Assembly: GCA_024236175.1 (NCBI GenBank)
Contig: JACKKY010000004.1
Coordinates: forward strand, 508,501-572,500
Direction: 5' to 3'
Length of the DNA stretch: 64,000 nucleotides
Source: Novosphingobium sp.
Lineage (GTDB): Bacteria > Pseudomonadota > Alphaproteobacteria > Sphingomonadales > Sphingomonadaceae
Notes under the pieces: generated by a model
What the model saw: the letters and a program-made list of their open reading frames with translations, nothing else
Databases searched by the model: none
Told to the model about the DNA's origin: nothing
Made by a program: the position numbers and the translations under genes
In this document: positions 1 to 7,777 of the stretch, in pieces
Layout: each line of letters opens with the position of its first letter
How positions within the stretch are numbered: position 1 is the first letter of the stretch

Positions 1-438
1 CTGGCGATTCCCGTGCCGGTCATCTGTGCGGTCAACGGGCCGGCGCTGATCCATTCCGAGATCCCGGTGATGTGCGACATCGTGCTTGCGGCGGAGCATG
101 CCGAATTCGCCGACACGACGCACATGCCCAACGGCATGCCACCGGGAGACGGCACCCAGATGATCTGGCCGATCCTGCTCGGCCCCAACCGGGGGCGCTA
201 TTTCCTGCTGAGTGGCGAGCCGATGAGCGCCGAGGAAGCGCATCGACTGGGGGTCGTCGCGGAAGTGCTTACCGCCGATAGGCTGATGCCCCGCGCCCGC
301 GAACTCGCCACCCGCCTCGCCGGGTTCCCGCGCCGGTCACTCAAACATGCGAAGACGCTGATGGTCCGCTACCTGCGACACCGTATCCGCGACGAGCTGG
401 AGATCGGGCTGCTCTCGCAGGGCATGGCGATCCTGTGA
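1..438 (+). CDS. Enoyl-CoA hydratase/isomerase (crotonase) family protein, 5' truncated
   Basis: Only the last 145 residues are present; the frame is open to base 1, so the true start lies outside the window. The sequence reads as the second half of a crotonase: a VNGPA turn, CDIVLAAEHAEFADTT and a C-terminal helical region with SLKHAK. Family members hydrate or isomerise enoyl-CoA thioesters in beta-oxidation-like pathways. The oxyanion-hole stretch reads NGPALIHSEIP, where most crotonases have NGxAxGGG/GAG, so the reaction may not be the classical hydration. It ends 31 bases before the stop of the convergent SDR gene. Confidence 0.85.
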   Translation: MAIPVPVICAVNGPALIHSEIPVMCDIVLAAEHAEFADTTHMPNGMPPGDGTQMIWPILLGPNRGRYFLLSGEPMSAEEAHRLGVVAEVLTADRLMPRARELATRLAGFPRRSLKHAKTLMVRYLRHRIRDELEIGLLSQGMAIL

Positions 439-469
439 ACCTTCCGCGCCCGTAGGACGCAGCAGGCAA

Positions 470-1225
470 CTAGGTACAGCAACCGCCGTTCACGCCGAGA
501 GTCTGGCCGGTGATGTATCCGGCATCCTCGGAGGCGAAGAAGGCGATCGCGGCGGCCGCTTCTTCCGGCTGCCCCACTCTGGGGATCGGATAGGTGGCGA
601 CGATCTCCTCGTAGGGAACGGGGAACAGATCGCCGTCTATCGCGCGCTGCGCCATCGGCGTGAGGATGAAGCCAGGAGCGACGGCGTTCACGGTGATGCC
701 CTTCGCACCGAGCTCGACCGCGAGCGACCGCGTCATCGCGGTCACACCGCCCTTGCTGGCGGTGTAGTGAACCATGTTGGCCGCGCCGATCTGCGCACCG
801 AGCGCGGTCAGGTTGACGATGCGTCCCCAGCCTGCGGAGATCATGTCGGGCAGCACCGCCTGGGTCGCGTGGTAGGTGCCCTTGAGATTGACGTCCATGA
901 TGCGGTCCCACGCCGCCTCGCCGATCTGTTCGAACGGGGTGAATTCCTCGATCCCGGCGTTGTTCACCAGGATGGTGACGGGACCCAGGGTGTCCCGCAC
1001 CTGGCTGACGGCGGCATCGACCTGCGCGCGGTCGGAAACGTCGGCCTGCACCGCCACGGCCCTGCCCCCGGCGTCGGTTATCGCCTGCGCGACAGCCTGC
1101 GTGTTCGCCGCCTTCTGGCCGAGCACGCCGACCGCGTTCCCGTCCCGCGCGAGCCTCAGGCACACCGCCTCGCCGATCCCGGCGCCGCCCCCGGTAACCA
1201 AAGCCACCCTGCCTGCTGACGCCAT
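470..1225 (-). CDS. SDR family oxidoreductase with Ala in place of the catalytic Ser
   Basis: 251-residue classical short-chain dehydrogenase. Visible are the cofactor motif TGGGAGIG near the N-terminus, NNAG, the YTASK catalytic pair and a C-terminal NGG. The residue 13 before the catalytic Tyr is normally Ser; here the stretch is NLTALGA, giving Ala at that position with Thr just before it. It is the last gene of a minus-strand run; its ATG lies 3 bases after the stop of the unknown protein at 1229-2266. Its likely role is NAD(P)-dependent oxidation or reduction of a hydroxyl or ketone in the island's pathway. Substrate unknown. Confidence 0.88.
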   Translation of the reverse strand: MASAGRVALVTGGGAGIGEAVCLRLARDGNAVGVLGQKAANTQAVAQAITDAGGRAVAVQADVSDRAQVDAAVSQVRDTLGPVTILVNNAGIEEFTPFEQIGEAAWDRIMDVNLKGTYHATQAVLPDMISAGWGRIVNLTALGAQIGAANMVHYTASKGGVTAMTRSLAVELGAKGITVNAVAPGFILTPMAQRAIDGDLFPVPYEEIVATYPIPRVGQPEEAAAAIAFFASEDAGYITGQTLGVNGGCCT

Positions 1226-1228
1226 CCT

Positions 1229-2266
1229 TCAGAGTCCTTCCACCCGGTCGCGCAAGGTACAGCGCTCGATCAGTCCGATGGTCTCCTCCCCGTCCCAGAC
1301 ATAGCGCGCCGTGCCCTGGTGCAGGATCGAGACGTCCGCCATCTCGAACAGGTCGTGATCGAACATCGAGAGCAGAACCTCGCCGCCGATCTCTATGCGG
1401 CCGATTTCGCTTTCGAGCACAAGGCTCGCATCGTCGCCGCTTGTGGCAAGCCGGCGCATCCATGGCGCCCGGGCAACCCGGGCCGGCACCTGCCTGCCGG
1501 CCTCGGTGAACAGGAAGGCTTCGTTGAAGGCCTCGGGACCTTCCGGCCCCGGCGCCATCACAATCGCACCGAAGGCCCGGCCAGAGGGAAACAGCGCCGA
1601 GTGCTGGCAGTGACCCAGCGCCGCGCCCATGTTGCGCACGCCCTGTCGCCGCACGCGCATGCCGGTCCCGTCGACGCGATGATCCGCACCGTCGAAGCTC
1701 ACGTTGCCCTTGACCCGGCAAAGCTGCTCGTAGCGCACGCCGCCCATCAGCGCCGACCCGTCGCCTTCCTTCATCTTGCGCGCGGCTTCGGCGGTCAGTC
1801 CACCCATCAGCCACGGGGGAGCCGCCATCTCCGCCTCGAAACGGAAAGCGAGAGGCACAGGGCTGCCGTCGCTTTCACCGGCCAGCTGCGCCGCCGAGGT
1901 AGACTGCCGGGCGGTTCCGTCGAACTCCACGGTCCAGCGCCTGAACGGCTCGAGGCACTGGAACCGCAGCGGCCCGGCGCCCCGGATCGAAGGCGAACCG
2001 TCCGCGCCCGCCGCTTCATGCCCCGGTTCCTGCGACCAGACCCGCAAGGTCCTGCCGTCGGCATGCACGAAGTTGAGCTGTACCCAGGGCGTTTCCCAAT
2101 CCGATCCGATCGCGTCGAACGTCACGCGCGGCAAGGCAAGCGTGCCGCTCTGGTCCATGATCCACAGCGTTGCGGAATCGCGCATGCCCGGATCACGCGG
2201 CCGCTCCGGGATGAAATATTCGAAGTGCGGATCGAGCCCGCCGGTCAGGTCCGCAAGCATGGGCAT
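1229..2266 (-). CDS. Uncharacterised catabolic-cluster protein
   Basis: 345 residues starting at the ATG that overlaps the sulfotransferase stop as TGATG, implying translational coupling. No signal peptide or membrane segment is visible. The sequence is rich in Trp, Gly and Asp and looks beta-rich, with stretches such as HFEYFIPERPRDPG and YVWDGEETIGLIERC. A lipocalin-like AttH/CrtC-type fold is possible, but I base that only on general texture. I do not recognise a catalytic motif. Its position between a sulfotransferase-like gene and an SDR ties it to the same pathway. Confidence 0.75.
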   Translation of the reverse strand: MPMLADLTGGLDPHFEYFIPERPRDPGMRDSATLWIMDQSGTLALPRVTFDAIGSDWETPWVQLNFVHADGRTLRVWSQEPGHEAAGADGSPSIRGAGPLRFQCLEPFRRWTVEFDGTARQSTSAAQLAGESDGSPVPLAFRFEAEMAAPPWLMGGLTAEAARKMKEGDGSALMGGVRYEQLCRVKGNVSFDGADHRVDGTGMRVRRQGVRNMGAALGHCQHSALFPSGRAFGAIVMAPGPEGPEAFNEAFLFTEAGRQVPARVARAPWMRRLATSGDDASLVLESEIGRIEIGGEVLLSMFDHDLFEMADVSILHQGTARYVWDGEETIGLIERCTLRDRVEGL

Positions 2267-3489
2267 CAGACCGTCATTCCCGGACGGATGCCGAATCCGA
2301 AGCCGAACTTTTCGGTGTAGCTCGCGAACTGCTCGTTGATCCGCTCGGCGCTCATGCCGAACTCCTCGGGCGAATGCCTGTGCTGACCGTGCTTCGTCTG
2401 GTGGTGGTTCGCGAGCCAGTTGCGGATAGCGTCCGCATGCCGGTCCGACATGGTCAGCCCCGCCCAGTCGTAGATGCGACGCACACCCTCGACGTGGTCG
2501 GCCATCAGCTCGTGATAGTTGCTGTCGAAGAAGCGGTCGTCGCCGATCGCCTCGCGCGACTTCATCGCCTTGTCGGTGATGGCCCACTGGAATTCCATCG
2601 CTTTCCTGCCCTGGGCACGGCGGGCCTCCGGCGTGACCGGATGCCCGTTCAGCCCCAGCAGGATCGCCTGCACGCTCGCCAGCGATGCGAGCTGCTGAGA
2701 GAGGTCGCGGTGCGTCCAGATCAGTTTCGCATCCGGGTACTGCGCGGCTAGCTCGGCCAGCCAGAGCATGTGGTCGGATCCCTTCAGCGCCCAGCGGGTG
2801 CCGGTGTTGCCCCATTGGATGTGCTGGAGAAAATCGTGATGCAGCCCGACCGCAGCGGAGTGATCGGCTTTCAGCAGGTAGTCGCGGTAGCTGTCGTCGC
2901 CCCACCAGCACCACAGCTGCTGGGCGGTAAAGGCAAGGGACAGGATGTCGCTGCCGCATTCGGCCAGAGCGCCCGACCCTTCCTCGATCATGTAGGGATG
3001 GGTGACGAACACGTCCGGAATCAGGCTGAACAGGTCCATCATCCGCTTTTCCGCAGCGTCCAGCCGTTCCTGCGTGGGCGTGCCAAGCGCAAGCGGCGGC
3101 GACGGTTCGCGGCAGATCCAGTGCTCGGGCGCCATGTTGTCGGGATCGAGGCTGAGCAGCGTGTGAAGCAGGGTGGAGCCGGATCGCGGCGGGCCGACCA
3201 CGATCAGCGGCGCTTCGATTGTCTGCCGCGCGATCTCCGGATAGGCCTTCCGGTCCGCGACGAGCCTGAGCCGCGTGACAAGCTGATGCGTGAGATAGTC
3301 GATGGCCAGCGCACGCGCTTGATCGGTCATTCCCTGCCAGCTTCCGCGTTCGATGGATTCGACAAGCGCGGCAAGCCCCGCATTGCGTGCCGGATCGCCG
3401 AAATCGTCGACGCCCGTCTGCGAAGCGGCCATGTCCATCAACTCCTGCGGAGTGGGACACCTGCTCAGGTCGGCGGCGATGCCGGTCAT
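2266..3489 (-). CDS. Sulfotransferase-family protein
   Basis: 407 residues. The PAPS-binding 5'-phosphosulfate loop is clear: PLIVVGPPRSGSTLLHTLLS, about residues 95-114. A later WTHRDLSQQLASLASV segment fits the 3'-phosphate-binding region of the family. The ATG has a GGAGAA Shine-Dalgarno. Family members move sulfate from PAPS to hydroxyls, but copies in sphingomonad degradation clusters often have no proven sulfotransferase activity. It is translationally coupled to the unknown protein downstream (TGATG). Confidence 0.85.
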   Translation of the reverse strand: MTGIAADLSRCPTPQELMDMAASQTGVDDFGDPARNAGLAALVESIERGSWQGMTDQARALAIDYLTHQLVTRLRLVADRKAYPEIARQTIEAPLIVVGPPRSGSTLLHTLLSLDPDNMAPEHWICREPSPPLALGTPTQERLDAAEKRMMDLFSLIPDVFVTHPYMIEEGSGALAECGSDILSLAFTAQQLWCWWGDDSYRDYLLKADHSAAVGLHHDFLQHIQWGNTGTRWALKGSDHMLWLAELAAQYPDAKLIWTHRDLSQQLASLASVQAILLGLNGHPVTPEARRAQGRKAMEFQWAITDKAMKSREAIGDDRFFDSNYHELMADHVEGVRRIYDWAGLTMSDRHADAIRNWLANHHQTKHGQHRHSPEEFGMSAERINEQFASYTEKFGFGFGIRPGMTV

Positions 3490-3519
3490 TGCGCTTTCTC
3501 CATCATACTCGCTCGTCGG

Positions 3520-4314
3520 TCAGTTGTTGTCCGGAATGGCAGGCGGCGGTTGGAAAGGCGCCGCATTGGTCGGCCACGGGGCACGCGCGAAGACACCCCC
3601 ATCAAGATGGATCACTTCTCCGGTGATGATCGAAGCGCGATCGGACAGCAGGAACACGACTGCCTCGCCGATCTCGTCCGCAGTCCCCGACCGGCCGATG
3701 CAATTGAGGGAGGCGGTTGCACGGCCGACTTCGCCGCCGACCACGAATGGCAAGGTTGCGTTGGCACGAATGCCTTGCCGACCGTATTTCGAGGCGATGA
3801 AGCGCGTGAGCGCATTCACCCCGGCCTTGGCGACCTGATAGCCGAAGCGGACCTGACCGGCCACGAGCGAGGCCGCAGAAGAATTGAACAGAAAGGACCC
3901 GCCGCCACGTTCCACCATGGACGGGATTGTCAGCCGGGACAGCTCGAGCGCGCCGTTCAGATTGACGTCCATCGTCGTCTGCCAGAGCTCGTCGTCGATA
4001 TCGATCGAGTCGTGCTCGTTGTCGTAGAAGCCGGCATTGTAGAATACGCAGTCGATCGGCCCGAGCGCCGCCACCGTGTCGTCCACCGCCGCGCGTATCG
4101 ATGCCCGGTCCGTCAGATCGCAATGCAGCGCCACGGCTTCTCCGCCGGCATCGCCTATTTCCCTGGCAATCTTTCGCGGCACTTCGTCTCCGCGCGCAGC
4201 CAGCGCCACCTTTGCACCTTCGCGCGCGGCGATCAGCGCGGTCGCCGCTCCCATGTAAGGGCCCACGCCGGCGATAAACAGCACCTTGTCTGCAAGCTCT
4301 CCAGGCCGCGCCAT
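3520..4314 (-). CDS. SDR family oxidoreductase with atypical dinucleotide motif
   Basis: 264 residues from the ATG at 4314, chosen because GGGGAGA lies 6 bases upstream; TTG 4329 and ATG 4320 are in frame but sit in or before that ribosome site. The SDR fold is clear: FYNAG for NNAG, FNSSAAS with Ser 13 residues before the Tyr, GYQVAK for YxxxK, and HLDGG near the end. The glycine motif reads AGVGPYMG instead of TGxxxGxG (Thr to Ala, middle Gly to Tyr), so cofactor binding may be altered. It lies 30 bases upstream of the sulfotransferase gene. Confidence 0.87.
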   Translation of the reverse strand: MARPGELADKVLFIAGVGPYMGAATALIAAREGAKVALAARGDEVPRKIAREIGDAGGEAVALHCDLTDRASIRAAVDDTVAALGPIDCVFYNAGFYDNEHDSIDIDDELWQTTMDVNLNGALELSRLTIPSMVERGGGSFLFNSSAASLVAGQVRFGYQVAKAGVNALTRFIASKYGRQGIRANATLPFVVGGEVGRATASLNCIGRSGTADEIGEAVVFLLSDRASIITGEVIHLDGGVFARAPWPTNAAPFQPPPAIPDNN

Positions 4315-4415
4315 CGGCATTCTCCCCAATGCGTGTTCGTCATCTTGTTAGCAAGGGGTCGACGAGTCAAGCCGATGCTTCAAACGAACGCGGCCCGGGG
4401 AGCGGCCAGCACCGG

Positions 4416-5672
4416 TCAACTGCGTTTCGGGCCCCGCTGCACGTCGCGGAAGGCGACGTTGCGGTCGCCGCTCGGCTCGCGCGGCATGCCGAGAACGCGC
4501 TCGGCGACGACATTGCGCGAGATCTCGGTGGTGCCGCCGCCGATGCACGCGACCTGGCGCATCAGGAAATTCATTCCCACGGCCTGCGTCGCATCCTCCT
4601 CTTCCTCGTCCCACACGCTGGCCGAAGCACCGGCCAGCTCGAACGCAATGGTGGAACGCCTGACGCTGGCGGTGCCGCGAAAGACCCGGTCGATGGACGA
4701 AAGGTCCTTGTTGCCCCTGCCCGAGGCCGCAGCAGCGGCTATCCGGCCCTGCAATTCGTGCGTGATGATGCCCAGGGCGCAGTGCTCGCCGATCAGCTCG
4801 CGAGCGGCCGGATCGTCCAGCCTGCCGGACTTGCGGGCGATACCGATGACCGACGGTTCGTGAGACTGTTCGCGCTTGAGCCCGATGGGACGGGTCACAT
4901 AGGGCGAATTGTGGCCGATGCGCTCATGGTACATCCAGCGGGTGCCGACGGTCCAACCCGCGTCGATCTCGCCCAGCCGGTCGCTGTCGGGGATCCGGAC
5001 GTCGGTAAAGAATTCCTGGCAGGCTTCCGATTCCCCGTTGAGGCGCTCGATCCGCTGGATCTCGACGCCGGGCTGGTGCAGCGGAAGAATGAACACCGAC
5101 AAGCCCTGATGCTTGGGCACGTCCCAGTTGGTGCGCGCCAGGATGATGCCCCAATCCGCCCACCAGGCCCGGGAGGTCCAGACCTTCGACCCGTTGAGGA
5201 TCCAGTCGTCGCCGTCGCGCACCGCCGCCGTCGTCGCACCGGCGACATCGGAACCGCCACCCGGCTCCGACAGCAGCTGGACCCAGACGCCTTCGCCCTT
5301 GAGGATCCCCGGCAGGTGCCGCGCCTTCTGTTCGGGCGAGCCATATTCAAGCAGCACGGCGGCGCAGGGCGAGAAGGTCGGGACCGAAAAGCGCGAGGGA
5401 TATTCGTGCCCCGCCAGTTCCTCGTTGAAGGCGCGGTTGTGCTCGGGCGTCAGCCCCTGCCCGCCGTATTCCTTCGGGAAGCAGATGCCGGCGAAGCCGC
5501 CGTCATACAATTTGCGCTGAAGCGCGCGGTCGCGGGCGACTGCGCGCAGCTCCTCCTCGTCGGTGTCGCAGTGCTGGCTGATGTCCCAGGGCTGCATGGG
5601 CCCGAGATTGGCATTGATCCATTCGCGGGCGCGGAGGCGGAAGTCCTCCACCGATTCCATCTCTTCGCTCAT
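4416..5672 (-). CDS. Acyl-CoA dehydrogenase family protein (418 aa)
   Basis: The ATG at 5672 overlaps the stop of the upstream acyl-CoA dehydrogenase as ATGA. Family marks are CFPKEYGGQGL near residues 65-75, the flavin-binding QLLSEPGGGSDVAG near 130, ILNGSKVWTSRA, and a C-terminal CIGGGTTEISRNVVAERVLG. Tandem unequal acyl-CoA dehydrogenases of about 420 and 380 residues are typical of the alpha2-beta2 enzymes that act on steroid-CoA side chains in actinobacteria and proteobacteria. A heteromer is inferred from this pairing. Reaction: FAD-dependent alpha,beta-desaturation of an acyl-CoA. Confidence 0.92.
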   Translation of the reverse strand: MSEEMESVEDFRLRAREWINANLGPMQPWDISQHCDTDEEELRAVARDRALQRKLYDGGFAGICFPKEYGGQGLTPEHNRAFNEELAGHEYPSRFSVPTFSPCAAVLLEYGSPEQKARHLPGILKGEGVWVQLLSEPGGGSDVAGATTAAVRDGDDWILNGSKVWTSRAWWADWGIILARTNWDVPKHQGLSVFILPLHQPGVEIQRIERLNGESEACQEFFTDVRIPDSDRLGEIDAGWTVGTRWMYHERIGHNSPYVTRPIGLKREQSHEPSVIGIARKSGRLDDPAARELIGEHCALGIITHELQGRIAAAAASGRGNKDLSSIDRVFRGTASVRRSTIAFELAGASASVWDEEEEDATQAVGMNFLMRQVACIGGGTTEISRNVVAERVLGMPREPSGDRNVAFRDVQRGPKRS

Positions 5673-6805
5673 GCCGCGTGCTCCCTGTCGATCTCCATGG
5701 CGGCGAGCCATCTGCGGTGCTCGGCCGGCGTCCCGTAGAGCAACCGGTCCAGCGTTATGCGCCGCAGGAAGAAGTGAAGGTCGTGCTCGTAGGTCACGCC
5801 AATGCCGCCGTGCAGCTGGACGCAATCCTGCGCGAGTTCGACGCCCTGCTCGCCGATATAGGACTTGGCCGCGCACGCGGTTTCTCCGGCAAGCGCGGTC
5901 CCGTCGGCAACGGCCTCGGCAGCCGCATCGCTGACCGCATGGCTTGCCTCCAGCCAGCTCTTCATGTCCGCAAAGCGGTGCTTGAGCGCCTGATAGGATG
6001 CCAGCGGGCGCCCGAAAGTGTAGCGGTCGAACGCCCAGTCCATGGTCATGTCGAACGCGACGTCCATGGCGCCCACCGATTCGGCGCTCAGGATCACCGC
6101 CGCATTCCTGACCTGATGCACGACCTGCTCATCCGCCTGGCCGAAGGCGCCGATCAGCGCGTCCGCCGGGGCGCGCACATTCTCGAAACTGACGCCAGCG
6201 AACCGGCGCGTGACGTCGATGTTCTTGAGCCCCTTGATCCCGACGCCCGGCGCATCGGCCGGAACCAGCACCTGGGTCATTCCGCCTTCGCTCATCCCGG
6301 TGACCAGCAGGTACCGGGCCTGCTTGCCCGATTCGACAGGCCTGATCGTGCCGTTGATGATCACGTCGTCGCCGTCCTTGACGATGGAAACCGTCGCTTC
6401 GCCGGGCAGCTGCCAGGGCGCAGCGCCAAGACAGACCGACGCGATCGCATCGCCGGTCATCACCTCGCCGAGAGCCGTTCGCTGCAGCTCGCCTTCCTGT
6501 CCCGACAAGGCCAGCGCCACCACATTGCAATCGACCAGCGGCCCCGGCGCGGCATGCCGGCCGAACTCATAGGCGATAAGCGCCAGATCGACGGCGCCGC
6601 GGCCGCTGATGTTTCCGCCGCCGTCCTCTTCGCCGACAAGCAGCATCGTCCAGCCGAGTTCGGCTCCGGCCGTCCAGTAGGCAGGGTCGAAACCGGCGGG
6701 GTCGTCGCGATTCTTGCGAAGCATGCTCAGGGGCGCGCGGTCATTCAGGAAGCGCGCGGTCGTATCCCGGAACAGCTCCTGATCCGATGTAAGCTCGTGC
6801 CACAT
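5669..6805 (-). CDS. Acyl-CoA dehydrogenase family protein (378 aa)
   Basis: 378 residues starting MWHELTSDQELFRDTTARFL, the usual N-terminal helix. The family-typical C-terminus is visible: QDCVQLHGGIGVTYEHDLHF followed by RRITLDRLLYG. It is the partner of the next gene, with ATGA overlap and a likely heteromeric complex. It is the first gene of the minus-strand run that continues to 470, divergent from the TetR gene at 7088; the palindrome at 7026-7042 lies in the shared promoter region. Confidence 0.92.
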   Translation of the reverse strand: MWHELTSDQELFRDTTARFLNDRAPLSMLRKNRDDPAGFDPAYWTAGAELGWTMLLVGEEDGGGNISGRGAVDLALIAYEFGRHAAPGPLVDCNVVALALSGQEGELQRTALGEVMTGDAIASVCLGAAPWQLPGEATVSIVKDGDDVIINGTIRPVESGKQARYLLVTGMSEGGMTQVLVPADAPGVGIKGLKNIDVTRRFAGVSFENVRAPADALIGAFGQADEQVVHQVRNAAVILSAESVGAMDVAFDMTMDWAFDRYTFGRPLASYQALKHRFADMKSWLEASHAVSDAAAEAVADGTALAGETACAAKSYIGEQGVELAQDCVQLHGGIGVTYEHDLHFFLRRITLDRLLYGTPAEHRRWLAAMEIDREHAA

Positions 6806-7025
6806 GTGACTATGAAGTTCCTCTCATCCCATATTGAGGCCGCGCTGTGAGCCGGCGGGCCGGGCCTCGGTTTCCCTGAGGTCCGCGGTGCATGCCGACA
6901 GTCGCAGCCGTTCGCCAACGGTTGAAGGCGATAGCACGGCGCATGTCAAACGGCTCGCGCGTGAATCCGGCCTGCGGCTCGCCATCGGCTGCGGCCGGCT
7001 CGTTCGGCTACGCTTGTCAAAAAAC

Positions 7026-7042
7026 AACATTGGAGTAATGTT
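7026..7042. promoter_or_regulatory. Candidate TetR operator, AACATT-N5-AATGTT
   Basis: Perfect 6-bp inverted repeat with a 5-base spacer in the divergent region between acyl-CoA dehydrogenase (minus) and tetR (plus), 45 bases before the TetR start codon. Size and place suit a TetR dimer controlling both directions. Function is inferred. Confidence 0.5.
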
Positions 7043-7087
7043 TCTTGGAGACTCGCCCTGAGTCTCGGAGGATTTCGGGAGAAGCCG

Positions 7088-7708
7088 GTGCAACGTGCGG
7101 CAGGCGTAAAGCGCCAGCAGGACAGGTCCCACAGGACCCGGCAACGGGTTCTCATGTCTACGGTCGACCTGATCCGCAAGAAAGGGCTTTCATCGGCCAG
7201 CCCGGTCAGGATAGCCCAGCACACCGGGGTGAGCTGGGGCGCCGTGCAGCACCACTTCGGCTCCAAGGAAGAGCTGCTGCGCAAGATCGTGCTCCTCTCG
7301 CGCGATCAGTTCCATGAGGCGGTCCTTGCGCAGGACTATGCCGGGCTCGACCTTGAAGAGCGCATTTCGCTGTTCGTCGACTCCGCCTGGCGGCACTATC
7401 AGAGCGATGTGTTCCTCGCCTCGGTGGAGATCACCTTCTGGCATCGCAACGCCGGCATCGCGCTGAGCGAGGACATCTCCCGCGACGAGGGCCGGACCGC
7501 TGCCTTGACACGGGCCGCGATCGAACGGGTGTTCGCCGGCACCGCCGCGAATACCGAGAAGCTGATCGAGGCGAATGTCTACATGCACTGCGTGCTCACC
7601 GGCCTCGCCTTCCACGACATCCTTTCGGGCAGCAACAACCAGATCGAGTTGCACCTTGCCCACTGCAAGCATGCGATGATCGAGATCGTCAAAGGCTCCC
7701 CGCAATGA
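7088..7708 (+). CDS. TetR/AcrR family transcriptional regulator
   Basis: 206 residues from a GTG start that has GGGAGA 6 bases upstream. The N-terminal helix-turn-helix spans about residues 18-65: TRQRVLMSTVDLIRKKGLSS, then VSWGAVQHHFGSKEELLRKIV. The C-terminal part is the variable ligand and dimer domain. It lies between divergent catabolic operons and 69 bases before the Rieske oxygenase gene. Likely a ligand-responsive repressor of itself, the oxygenase operon and perhaps the acyl-CoA dehydrogenase operon, acting at the palindrome upstream. Confidence 0.92.
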   Translation: MQRAAGVKRQQDRSHRTRQRVLMSTVDLIRKKGLSSASPVRIAQHTGVSWGAVQHHFGSKEELLRKIVLLSRDQFHEAVLAQDYAGLDLEERISLFVDSAWRHYQSDVFLASVEITFWHRNAGIALSEDISRDEGRTAALTRAAIERVFAGTAANTEKLIEANVYMHCVLTGLAFHDILSGSNNQIELHLAHCKHAMIEIVKGSPQ

Positions 7709-7777
7709 CACCGGCCGAAATGCCGTCCCCCTGCATCGCGTCAGTCAAAGCGCGCTAGAGAAAGAGGAATAGCTGCG

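Noticed and set aside
2770..4863. Very long open frame on the plus strand opposite the sulfotransferase, SDR and acyl-CoA dehydrogenase genes
   Set aside because: High-GC shadow frame: Arg/Gly/Ala/His-rich composition, no family motifs, and the minus-strand proteins have full signatures.
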